Assembly: GCA_965221575.1 (NCBI GenBank)
Contig: CBDCSM010000013.1
Span: forward strand, 62,001 to 126,000
From: JAPPHA01 sp965221575
GTDB taxonomy: Bacteria; Pseudomonadota; Alphaproteobacteria; Rhodobacterales; Rhodobacteraceae
DNA length: 64,000 nt
Reading direction: 5' to 3'
The translations under genes and the position numbers were made by a program. Every line of letters starts with the position of its first letter. Position 1 is the first letter of the stretch. The notes under the pieces were generated by a model, which was not told where the DNA came from, made no database searches, and saw nothing but the letters and a program-made list of their open reading frames with translations. This document shows positions 54,954-63,106 of the stretch, piece after piece.

Positions 54954-56516
54954 ATGACACGTGCACGGAAAAGACGGGAATTTCGGCATCCGGATACGGT
55001 TGCGTATCTGCGGGGCCTGAGCGCGGACGAGGCGGCGGTTCAAGCGCCGCTGGTTCGCGCGCATGCAGACGGGTTCACCCGATACTGGCTGGAGGATGGC
55101 GAGGTTCGCTGCCGTGACATCACGGCTGCGGAGTTGCCGCAGCCGGGTGGCGGCTCGTCGGCTCTGGAGACGCTGCTGTCGGCGACACGGGAGCAGTTCG
55201 GGACCCTGCTGCCGAAGCTGACGGCGGAGGTAGGCCGTCCGGGACCGGACCTGGACAGCATCGAGCGGGCACTGCGGGACGGCGCACACGCGAGCGGCGC
55301 CACGGCGCTCAAGGCGATCCTTGAGGATCTGGACAGGGGGTTGCCGAGCCCGTTCTGCGCCAACTGCGGCCAGGCGATGGCCTGTCATCTTCGCGATGGC
55401 AAGACCTTCATGACGCGCCTTGGTCCGGTGACGATTGAGCGGACCTACCGGTACTGTCGCGACTGCAAGAGTGGCCATTATCCGCTGGACCGTGTCTTGG
55501 GTCTGGAGGGTGAGAGCCACACGCCGGGAGCGGCATCCCTGATGGCCGATGTTGTCGGGGATGCCGGCTACGGGATGGCGAGCCGCAAGCTTGCAAACCT
55601 TGCCGGTGTGACCATTCCGCCGAGCACGCTGCACAGGTGGGCGCTGAAGATTGGCGCGCAGGTTCAACGGTTTGAGCAGGAGATTGTCGAGCCCGCCGAC
55701 CCGGCGGCGCCACGGCTGTACCTGGGTGTGGACGGCACCGGGGTTCCGGTGCGCAAGAGCGAGGTCGCGGGGGTCAAGGGCAAGCAGGAGGACGGCAGCG
55801 CGAAGACCCGCGAAGCCAAGGTCCTGAGCATCGACACGGCCGAGCGCGTTCACCCGAAGAGCGGCGAGCCGGAGAAGGACCCGGGCAGCGAGACCCACAG
55901 CGGTCTCATCGACAGTGCCGCCGCCGTTGGCGGCGTCAGCCGCGGGTCGGCCTTTGCCGGGCGTCTGGAGCGTGAGATTGTCCGGCAGGGGCTGCGCGAG
56001 GCCGGGGAGGTTGTGGTGATCTCCGATGCGGCGTCCTGGATCCGCAATGTCTGCGGGGAACTGCTGGCCGGCCAGAAGGTCACCTTCATTCTCGATCTGT
56101 GGCACGCGGTCGAATATGCGAGTGCCGCCTTGCGGGTGCTCTGTCCCGACAAGGCGAAACGAAAGGAGCAACTGGAGGCGGTCAAGACGGAACTGAAGGC
56201 TGGAAGGGTCGATGCGGTCATTTCTGCGTTCGCGCCACATCGTCACAGGGATGAAGCCGTGGCGAAGTGCATCGATTACTTCACCGCAAACAAGGCGCAG
56301 ATGCAGTACGACAAATACCGCAAACAAGGCATGCAAATCGGATCCGGTGTCGTCGAGAGTGCCGGGCGGCAGATTGTCGGGCTGCGGATGAAACGGCCCG
56401 GAAGTCACAGGAGCGTCACAGGCGCCAATGCCGTGCTGGCGATCAAGTGCTGCCTCACGAACCATAGGTGGGTCGACTTCCTCCACTGGAAAGCTCAACA
56501 GGCCGTGGCCGCCTGA
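54954..56516 (+). CDS. ISKra4-family transposase
   Basis: A 520-residue transposase. It has a zinc-finger-like N-terminal region (CANCGQAMACHLRDGK, then YRYCRDCKSGHYPLD), a helical part SLMADVVGDAGYGMASRKL, the first acidic catalytic segment RLYLGVDGTGVPV, a second EVVVISDAASWIRNVC and a final glutamate region GMQIGSGVVESAGRQIVG. Length and motif order fit the ISKra4 family, and the frame is undisturbed. The long frame on the opposite strand (about 610 codons) is a GC-driven shadow. Confidence 0.93.
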   Translation: MTRARKRREFRHPDTVAYLRGLSADEAAVQAPLVRAHADGFTRYWLEDGEVRCRDITAAELPQPGGGSSALETLLSATREQFGTLLPKLTAEVGRPGPDLDSIERALRDGAHASGATALKAILEDLDRGLPSPFCANCGQAMACHLRDGKTFMTRLGPVTIERTYRYCRDCKSGHYPLDRVLGLEGESHTPGAASLMADVVGDAGYGMASRKLANLAGVTIPPSTLHRWALKIGAQVQRFEQEIVEPADPAAPRLYLGVDGTGVPVRKSEVAGVKGKQEDGSAKTREAKVLSIDTAERVHPKSGEPEKDPGSETHSGLIDSAAAVGGVSRGSAFAGRLEREIVRQGLREAGEVVVISDAASWIRNVCGELLAGQKVTFILDLWHAVEYASAALRVLCPDKAKRKEQLEAVKTELKAGRVDAVISAFAPHRHRDEAVAKCIDYFTANKAQMQYDKYRKQGMQIGSGVVESAGRQIVGLRMKRPGSHRSVTGANAVLAIKCCLTNHRWVDFLHWKAQQAVAA

Positions 56517-56517
56517 A

Positions 56518-56540
56518 ACAAAGAGATTGGGATGCACCCC
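56518..56540 (-). repeat. Right terminal inverted repeat of the ISKra4-type element
   Basis: Complementary to the left repeat; reads inward as GGGGTGCATCCCAAT on the minus strand. Confidence 0.92.
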
Positions 56541-56549
56541 ATAAATGTT
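56541..56549. repeat. Target site duplication, right copy
   Basis: ATAAATGTT, identical to 54770-54778. Confidence 0.9.
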
Positions 56550-56814
56550 TGAGAAATGGACGAAAGGCGAGATAAAGAAACCAATGGTGGTTAAGCTCAT
56601 GTTTTTTGTTCCTGGTGTTGGCGCAAACCGATATCCGCCTGCTGGGAGATCATAAGGCCGAACTTGCGAGGCTAGCCGCCAGATTCTGCCGGAGTGGTTG
56701 ATCGCGTCCCGAAAACAGGGGTATCAGATTTCGATCAACCCGGCAGGGTGCAAATGGCTGTATGGAGCTGCCAGAATTACGTTCCCGTACGCGGCTGAAG
56801 AAAGGAATCAGGAA

Positions 56815-58602
56815 GTGAAGAAAGGCAATAACGGAGCAGAACCGAAGCTTCGGTCCCAACAATGGTTTGATAATCCGGGAAACCCCGGAATGACAGCACT
56901 TTACCTCGAACGTTACCTGAACCAGGAATTTACACCGCGCGAGTTGCAATCGGGAAGGCCAATAATCGGGATTGCGCAAACCGGCTCCGACCTCGCCCCG
57001 TGCAACAAGATCCATGTCTTTCTCGCCGACCGGGTCAAGGCAGGCGTTCGGGATGCAGGCGGAATACCGATGGAATTCCCCGTCCACCCTATCCAGGAAA
57101 CAGGCAAGCGGCCGACAGCCGCGCTCGACCGGAACCTCGCTTACCTTTCATTGGTCGAAGTGCTCCACGGGTACCCAATCGACGGTGTCGTACTCACGAC
57201 AGGATGCGACAAGACCACGCCCGCGATGTTGATGGGGGCAGCGACGGTCGACCTGCCCGCTATCGTCCTCTCCGGAGGCCCCATGCTTGATGGCTGGTGG
57301 AACGGCAAACTTGCCGGTTCTGGTACAATTGTCTGGGAAAGCCGCCGCCTGCTAGCGGACGGCAGTATCGACTACCAGGAGTTTCTCAACCGGGTTTGCG
57401 CGTCCGCTCCTTCGCTTGGTCATTGCAACACGATGGGAACCGCAAGCACGATGAACGCGATGGCGGAAGCCCTGGGGATGAGTCTCCCCGGTTGTGCCGC
57501 CATTCCCGCGCCGTTTCGCGAACGTATGGCAATGGCCTACGCGACGGGGACACGCGCTGTCGAACTCGTACATGAAGGCACAAGGCCCTCACAAATCCTG
57601 ACCAGGGAGGCGTTCGAAAACGCGATCGTGGTCAATTCCGCGGTCGGTGGATCAACGAACGCACCGCCGCACCTGCAGGCGGTCGCGCGTCACGCTGGCG
57701 TCGAACTCGATGTCAAGGATTGGCAGGACATCGGGTTCGATGTTCCGCTTCTTGTCAACATGCAGCCCGCCGGCGAATTCCTTGGCGAATCGTTCCACCG
57801 CGCCGGCGGCGTCCCTGCCGTCATGGGTGAACTCAAGGCTGCTGGTCGGTTGCACCTTGATGTTCGGACCGTCACGGGCAAGACCCTCGAACAAAACCTA
57901 GGAGAGCGGCGGTCCACGGACAGTTCGGTCATTCGTCCCGTTGACGCCCCCATCAGGCCCAACGCCGGATTCCTGGTGTTGTCCGGAAATCTCTTCGACA
58001 GCGCCTTGATGAAAACATCGGTGATTTCAGACGATTTTCGTGAACGATTCCTGTCGAACCCTGACGAGGACGGCGTTTTCGTCGCGCGTGCAGTGGTTTT
58101 CGAAGGACCGGAAGACTATCACGAACGGATCAATGATCCGGACCTCGGGATTGACGAATGCACGATCCTGTTCATTCGGGGCGTCGGCTGCGTCGGGTAC
58201 CCCGGTTCGGCCGAGGTCGTGAACATGCAGCCGCCCGACGCGCTTATCGTTCGGGGAATCAAACATTTGCCCACGGTCGGCGACGGCCGGCAGTCAGGGA
58301 CATCCGAAAGTCCGTCCATCCTGAATGCATCTCCAGAAGCAGCAGTGGGCGGCGGCCTTGCCTTTCTCAGGACCGGTGACCGCGTGCGGCTTGATCTGAA
58401 CCGATGCCGGCTTGACGCACTGGTTGACGCTGACGAGTGGGAAGCGCGGCGCGAGGCCTGGCAACCGCCTGAACTCGTACACCAGACTCCATGGCAGGAA
58501 CTCTATCGCACGCATGTCGGCCAGCTTGCAGATGGCGGCTGCCTTGAACTTGCCACGGCCTACCGGAAGGTTGGCTCGGATCTGCCGAGGGACAATCACT
58601 GA
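56815..58602 (+). CDS. IlvD/Edd-family pentonate dehydratase (L-arabonate dehydratase-like)
   Basis: A 595-residue iron-sulfur dehydratase that removes water from sugar acids such as L-arabonate or D-xylonate to give 2-keto-3-deoxy acids. It follows the arabonate dehydratase pattern closely: SQQWFDNPGNPGMTALYLER, SGRPIIGIAQTGSDLAPCN (first Cys), VVLTTGCDKTTPAMLMGA (second Cys), SLGHCNTMGTASTMNAMAEA (third Cys) and LVLSGNLFDSALMKTSVIS. I start at GTG 56815, which has AGGAATCAGGA just ahead; the earlier frame (from 56698) is not family-like. No transporter or aldolase lies next to it, although a GH4 glycosidase is present at 37 kb. Confidence 0.88.
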   Translation: MKKGNNGAEPKLRSQQWFDNPGNPGMTALYLERYLNQEFTPRELQSGRPIIGIAQTGSDLAPCNKIHVFLADRVKAGVRDAGGIPMEFPVHPIQETGKRPTAALDRNLAYLSLVEVLHGYPIDGVVLTTGCDKTTPAMLMGAATVDLPAIVLSGGPMLDGWWNGKLAGSGTIVWESRRLLADGSIDYQEFLNRVCASAPSLGHCNTMGTASTMNAMAEALGMSLPGCAAIPAPFRERMAMAYATGTRAVELVHEGTRPSQILTREAFENAIVVNSAVGGSTNAPPHLQAVARHAGVELDVKDWQDIGFDVPLLVNMQPAGEFLGESFHRAGGVPAVMGELKAAGRLHLDVRTVTGKTLEQNLGERRSTDSSVIRPVDAPIRPNAGFLVLSGNLFDSALMKTSVISDDFRERFLSNPDEDGVFVARAVVFEGPEDYHERINDPDLGIDECTILFIRGVGCVGYPGSAEVVNMQPPDALIVRGIKHLPTVGDGRQSGTSESPSILNASPEAAVGGGLAFLRTGDRVRLDLNRCRLDALVDADEWEARREAWQPPELVHQTPWQELYRTHVGQLADGGCLELATAYRKVGSDLPRDNH

Positions 58603-58834
58603 CTTGATTACAAGAGACGGTCACTGAGAAACGGCTTTCAGATTGTCGCCGCACGTGCTCAGTTTGCGCCGTAGTTTGCGTGATATTTCCAAACTCACAG
58701 GAAAGCATGGGGCTCGTCAGCCACTTCAACGCCGACATTTTCATCTCAAGCGCCCAACAGCGTTGTCGATCGTTGTCTTGACGTTTACATTTGCGATAGC
58801 TCGTCGAGCAGGGAGCCATTAGGCTACCATTGAC

Positions 58835-59686
58835 ATGAAACAACACTTCTACACTTTCCTCTTTGTGCTGGTTCTCGCCATGACATCTGGTGAACGAGCT
58901 GACGCATTGCTCTCCACGACAATCAAGATAATCACATGGACGTGCACCAAGACAAATGTGTGCACAAAACTTGAGCTACCTGTAGATAGACCGAACTTCA
59001 TTTCGAGACTTGCACGCCTCACAAATTCACCTGACGCATTATCGGAAGATGAAATCATAAAATTTGCGCAAATGATCGACGAGCCAAAAGGATTGGATAA
59101 AGTCGGCAAGATACTTGGCCAACGAGAACTGGATAAAACCGTACTTGAAGACTTCTGGATGCGTGTTGCCATCCACAAAGAAAGGATTTCCAGATCGAAT
59201 GCCGTAAGAATGTACGAACGACTGAGTGGAGTTCCCGGATTTCGTGCCACATTGCGAAAGATCTGCGGAAATAACCCGAACGGTACTAAAGGACACCTGA
59301 ACGAACTGAACATTGCTCGATTCGCAGACGAATATGGAATCAAGGTCCGCGAGATAGGACTTAAATTCAAGGATCCCGGCAAATCCGGCCAAACCGACAT
59401 TGACGTTGTTCTTGAACTGGGCGGCAAAACCTTCGCGATAGAGACAAAGGATTTCTCTATTAATCCATTGCCGATGGACAAATTCCGCGCCGATATGGAC
59501 TCTCTTGTCGCATTCAAAAAGTCTTCTGGGACAGGGATGACGATACCTGTCTTTTCGATAACTCAAGCTCCGCCAACACAATACAAATTGCTGTTAGATG
59601 CAGCCCGGAGGAGAGACATTCAATTGTTGGTTGGAAGTCCCGAAGTTCAAGTGCGAGAAATCCTGCATCTGTCGGAAATCATGTGA
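58835..59686 (+). CDS. Secreted PD-(D/E)XK nuclease-like protein
   Basis: A 283-residue protein with an N-terminal signal peptide (MKQHFYTFLFVLVLAMTSGE, likely cleaved near residue 24), a short segment with Cys37 and Cys43, a helical middle and a C-terminal domain with a restriction-nuclease fold pattern. The pattern is Glu157 in GHLNELNIARFADEYG, Asp190 in GQTDIDVVLELGG and Glu203-Thr-Lys205 in TFAIETKDFS, i.e. E...D-x12-ExK. I do not recognise the family. A nuclease exported from the cytoplasm would be a toxin, an effector or a periplasmic guard against incoming DNA. Codon use is AT-richer than in the flanking metabolic genes. The next gene, 159 bases on, encodes a membrane protein and may be its partner. 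Confidence 0.6.
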   Translation: MKQHFYTFLFVLVLAMTSGERADALLSTTIKIITWTCTKTNVCTKLELPVDRPNFISRLARLTNSPDALSEDEIIKFAQMIDEPKGLDKVGKILGQRELDKTVLEDFWMRVAIHKERISRSNAVRMYERLSGVPGFRATLRKICGNNPNGTKGHLNELNIARFADEYGIKVREIGLKFKDPGKSGQTDIDVVLELGGKTFAIETKDFSINPLPMDKFRADMDSLVAFKKSSGTGMTIPVFSITQAPPTQYKLLLDAARRRDIQLLVGSPEVQVREILHLSEIM

Positions 59687-59845
59687 TGTGTAACCAAGTT
59701 ACTGTGGGCGCAAAATGCTGACTATCGTGAGCCACATTAGTAGGCTTTTCCGACCGTTCAGAAAATTTCCGGTCATGGAAGTCGATGTATAGGGAATGAT
59801 CGTGAAGAACGTCGCCGACCCAATTGTAACGGTCGATTTTGACAT

Positions 59846-61576
59846 ATGACCGAATTCACGACATTCGCATCGTTCTATTATTCATTTGCCAGCATTCCAT
59901 GGCTTCTCATTTTATTTTTTTCGATCACATTCGGATTGCTTTTGGCACTAACTGGCGGGCTAGCATCCGGCCCGGCAGCTGCACTCGGGACCTGGATCGG
60001 CACACTCATGGGATACTCGGGAGCCGCGGCTACAAGCGCGGGCCTTGCCCTGCTCGGAGGCGGCTCGATCGCGGCCGGTGGTTTTGGAATGGTAGCGGGC
60101 GTATTCATCGTAAATGTCGCGCTGACGTTCAGTACAGAACTGGTTTTTGATTATGCAATCAGCCGGGTAAAATCCGAGTACGACTATCGTTCCTTGACCG
60201 AAAGCAGCAAGAATCTGCCGACCCTTCCTTTGCCCATCACTGTTGAAGGGCCTGATGCGTACCGATCTGGTATGGAAATTTTGGGAGAAATTGACGAGCC
60301 CTGGTACGAGAATTGGTTGGATTGGACCGGTTGCATGGTAGGACTTTGGGATTGTCCTGAGCCCCCAACAGAAAAAGAGGTACAGGAGAAAAGGCAGAAA
60401 AAAGTTAAACAAGCGATTGAGGTAATCACAAATGCCTCGCCACCCGAAGGTCGGCGAGACCACGCACGCATCGAGACTTTGTTGGCCCTTCTCCATTTCA
60501 TTTCGGGCGACTATTTCGAAGCAAGTCGACATGCCAATGTAGCACATGATATGGCCACCCTCGAAGAAATTACCAGCACGTTACCGGCATTCATTCGAGC
60601 GACTGCGTCGATTTACGACGAGGATGCTCCCTACTCTGAATCCGTGGAATTGTTACGCCAGTCAATTCTCGATGAACCGGACAATCCGCTCATTCCCTTG
60701 ATGTTCTCAATATACCTAGACAGGCTGTTCCTGAGATTTGAGGACAGTCTTTCAGACCGAAGCCAGTTGCATAGTACGCTGCGTGAAGTATTCCGATTGA
60801 TGAAGGATTTGGAAGAAAAGGATGCAAGTAGGAAAGTGCTGGCAGTGAATTATACGGCTCTGTTGGCACGGTATTTTGTTCGCCTCAAGCTCGAACAACA
60901 GAAAATCATGTCACTGACCCTCAACCCAATGAATGTTGCCAGCGTTGATCCAAAGGTGGCCAATCACGTGCTCCACGATGCACTCTCTTCATATGCACAA
61001 TTCTTGAGTGACGTGATCCCCCCACTTGAGGCCGCGAAAAAGACTACGAAGGAGTGGGTTGGTGGAACTTGGATGGAAGGGAAGGAAGCACAGGAGGCAT
61101 TGAATTTCATGGGAGGTTTTTCAAGCTTGCTGGACGACTATCGGGGCGATCTTCCAAGGCTTACCTGCCTGCAAATGTCTGGCAAATCATTGCTAAGCCA
61201 TTACTTTGCAAACATGGACCTTGTTCGCTCGGAAATCTTGGTTCTCACGAACAGCAAGAACGAATTGATTAACACCAACGCATTTACCGCGACCAAAGTT
61301 CAAATGTTGCTGAATGACTATGACGATCATCTGAATGGTGCGCAACGCGGACTCGCGGATCTGGAGCCTTATGAAATCGAAGCTTGCAGCGGATACCGTG
61401 AAACAGATTTTCGTCGTAAATTCATGAGATTTGCGAAGGATAAACCTAAACTCACAACACAGCTCAACTGCCTGAATATACAGCGAGAATCAGCAAGTGA
61501 TGAGAACAGACTCGAGAAATCGATCTTGTGGGGTTGGGGGCCTCAGAGTTGTAGCAATCTCGAGAGATGGCGGTGA
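59846..61576 (+). CDS. Glycine-zipper membrane protein with helical-repeat cytoplasmic part, unknown
   Basis: A 576-residue protein. Residues 17-37 are a membrane span (IPWLLILFFSITFGLLLALT). Residues 38-82 are a Gly/Ala/Ser-rich hydrophobic zipper (GGLASGPAAALGTW, GLALLGGGSIAAGGFGM), and about 83-100 form another span. The remaining 470 residues are helical, with TPR-like stretches such as ARIETLLALLHFISGDYFEASRHANVAHDM and SVELLRQSILDEPDNPLIPLM. Scattered cysteines occur near the C-terminus. Glycine zippers are common in pore-forming or membrane-disrupting proteins, so an effector role is possible, but I recognise no family. It shares AT-richer codon use with the preceding nuclease-like gene. 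Confidence 0.65.
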   Translation: MTEFTTFASFYYSFASIPWLLILFFSITFGLLLALTGGLASGPAAALGTWIGTLMGYSGAAATSAGLALLGGGSIAAGGFGMVAGVFIVNVALTFSTELVFDYAISRVKSEYDYRSLTESSKNLPTLPLPITVEGPDAYRSGMEILGEIDEPWYENWLDWTGCMVGLWDCPEPPTEKEVQEKRQKKVKQAIEVITNASPPEGRRDHARIETLLALLHFISGDYFEASRHANVAHDMATLEEITSTLPAFIRATASIYDEDAPYSESVELLRQSILDEPDNPLIPLMFSIYLDRLFLRFEDSLSDRSQLHSTLREVFRLMKDLEEKDASRKVLAVNYTALLARYFVRLKLEQQKIMSLTLNPMNVASVDPKVANHVLHDALSSYAQFLSDVIPPLEAAKKTTKEWVGGTWMEGKEAQEALNFMGGFSSLLDDYRGDLPRLTCLQMSGKSLLSHYFANMDLVRSEILVLTNSKNELINTNAFTATKVQMLLNDYDDHLNGAQRGLADLEPYEIEACSGYRETDFRRKFMRFAKDKPKLTTQLNCLNIQRESASDENRLEKSILWGWGPQSCSNLERWR

Positions 61577-61898
61577 CTTTGGTGCCAAGTCCACATACGA
61601 CTCGCCGGAATTTACTTAATGATAGCCAACTCTTCGTGCTGAATGTTCGCGTTGTGCAAAATGTGTTTCTAGTCTGAATTTCCTGTTTGGCACGAAGGCG
61701 ACACGCCGCCGGACATCAAGTAATCCGTTGGAGCTTGCAACACTTTGAGATGCTTCATTCGATTCTCCGAAAGAGATAATTCCAAAGACTGGAAGAATTG
61801 TCGTTGCCGATCGTCTTGTCCGAATGGTGGTTTGGACATCATAGACGGCAAACGTCTGGAGACTCACACTTCCGGCGGACTTGAAGAACACGGGATCG
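61577..61898. other. Intergenic region at the right edge of the AT-richer segment
   Basis: About 320 bases. A minus-strand frame of 91 codons (61616-61891) is serine/threonine-rich and unconvincing. No terminator or repeat was identified. Confidence 0.35.
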
Positions 61899-63044
61899 CT
61901 ATAGAACAGCCTCGTAGAGAGCCTTCGTGTTGCTCTTCGTCATCTTGACGGGGTTTGCTCCGGCGGTCGGGTCCGCAAGCGCGTTGGCAACCAGCCAATC
62001 GATGTCAGGGTCCGTAACCCCCAACTCCGACAATCGCGCGGGAATTCCCAGTTGCTCCGTCAACCCGGCAACGAATGCCGAGAACCCGTCAAATCCGCCA
62101 TCTATGCCGAGGTAGGCGGCCGCCCGCTCGATCCTGTCTTCGATCGCGGGCCGATTGAACTCCAGGACGGTTCCGGTCACGACCGCGTTCGTGGTGCCGT
62201 GGTGCGTATTGTACCGGGCCCCGATCGGGTGCGACAATGCGTGGATTGCGCCCAGACCCTTTTGAAAGGCTATGGCTCCCATCGACGCCGCCGCCAGCAT
62301 GTGGGCTCTTGCCTCGAGGTCACCTCCGTCCCGAAAGGCACGCGGAAGGAACTCCTTGACCAGGCGCATGCCCTCCAGGGCGATTCCCTGGCTCAGCGGA
62401 TGAAAGTGCGGCGAACAATAGGCTTCGAGACAATGGGCAAACGCGTCCATGCCGGTTCCGGCGGTCAAGGCCGGAGGCAGGTCAACCGTGAGTTCGGGAT
62501 CGCAAATCACGTCGACCGGCAGGATCCGGGGGTGAAAGATGATCTTCTTTTCCTTCGTTGCCGAGTTGGTAATGACCGAAGCCCTCCCAACCTCGGAACC
62601 GGTCCCCGCCGTTGTCGGCACCGCAACATTCGGAGCGATAGCCTCGGCGTTCGCACGCGTCCACCAGTCGCCGATGTCCTCGAAGTCCCAGACCGGCCTC
62701 GTCTGGCCTGCCATGAACGCGATGGCCTTGCCCAGGTCGAGACCCGACCCTCCGCCGAATGCGACCACCCCGTCGTGTGAGCCCTCGATGTAGGTCCTGA
62801 TACCGGCTTCAAGGTTTACATCGGACGGATTGGGGTCGACATCGGAAAACACTGAGGTTTGAACGCCGCCCGAATCAAGCACGTCCAGCGCCGTCCGGAC
62901 GACAGGCAAGTCCCTGAGTCCCTTGTCCGTCACGAATAACGGCCGGCTCATCCCGGCCTCTCGACAGGCGGCTCCGATCTCGCGGATGCGCCCGGCGCCG
63001 AAGCGTATGCGGGTCGGATAGCTCCAGTTTCCAAGGAGGTTCAT
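61899..63044 (-). CDS. Iron-containing alcohol dehydrogenase
   Basis: A 381-residue group III alcohol dehydrogenase that uses NAD(P) and a ferrous ion. The nucleotide site is VAFGGGSGLDLGKAIAFM, PTTAGTGSEVG follows, and the metal-binding residues lie in GMDAFAHCLEAYCSPHFHP, ALSHPIGARYNTHHGTTNA. ATG 63044 is preferred (GGGGA a few bases upstream) over GTG 63056. It lies 62 bases downstream of the glutamine synthetase-like gene on the same strand, so they may be co-transcribed. Together they could serve amine or amino alcohol breakdown, but the substrate is not determined. Confidence 0.92.
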   Translation of the reverse strand: MNLLGNWSYPTRIRFGAGRIREIGAACREAGMSRPLFVTDKGLRDLPVVRTALDVLDSGGVQTSVFSDVDPNPSDVNLEAGIRTYIEGSHDGVVAFGGGSGLDLGKAIAFMAGQTRPVWDFEDIGDWWTRANAEAIAPNVAVPTTAGTGSEVGRASVITNSATKEKKIIFHPRILPVDVICDPELTVDLPPALTAGTGMDAFAHCLEAYCSPHFHPLSQGIALEGMRLVKEFLPRAFRDGGDLEARAHMLAAASMGAIAFQKGLGAIHALSHPIGARYNTHHGTTNAVVTGTVLEFNRPAIEDRIERAAAYLGIDGGFDGFSAFVAGLTEQLGIPARLSELGVTDPDIDWLVANALADPTAGANPVKMTKSNTKALYEAVL

Positions 63045-63106
63045 GTCAATCCCCACTGATGCGAAGTCACGAAAACGAAAGTTGTTGCAACGAAACCGGT
63101 CGCCGG

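Larger units (their letters stand above)
54779..56540 (+). mobile_element. Complete ISKra4-family insertion sequence, 1762 bp
   Basis: The element is bounded by 22-23-bp inverted repeats beginning GGGTGCATCCCAAT (54779-54800 and 56518-56540 inverted), which differ at about one internal base. It is flanked by the 9-bp direct repeat ATAAATGTT. It carries a single intact transposase gene reading left to right. Intact ends, duplication and open frame together suggest a recent, possibly still mobile insertion. It sits in AT-richer non-coding DNA and interrupts no recognisable gene. Confidence 0.93.

Noticed and set aside
54768..56600. A 610-codon open frame on the minus strand opposite the ISKra4 transposase
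   Set aside because: Arg/Leu/Pro/His-rich translation without family features; it mirrors a well-supported transposase with matching ends. Typical GC-driven antisense shadow.
58835..59686. Treating the signal-peptide nuclease-like gene as a cytoplasmic restriction enzyme
   Set aside because: The N-terminus is a clear export signal and there is no methyltransferase or specificity partner beside it.
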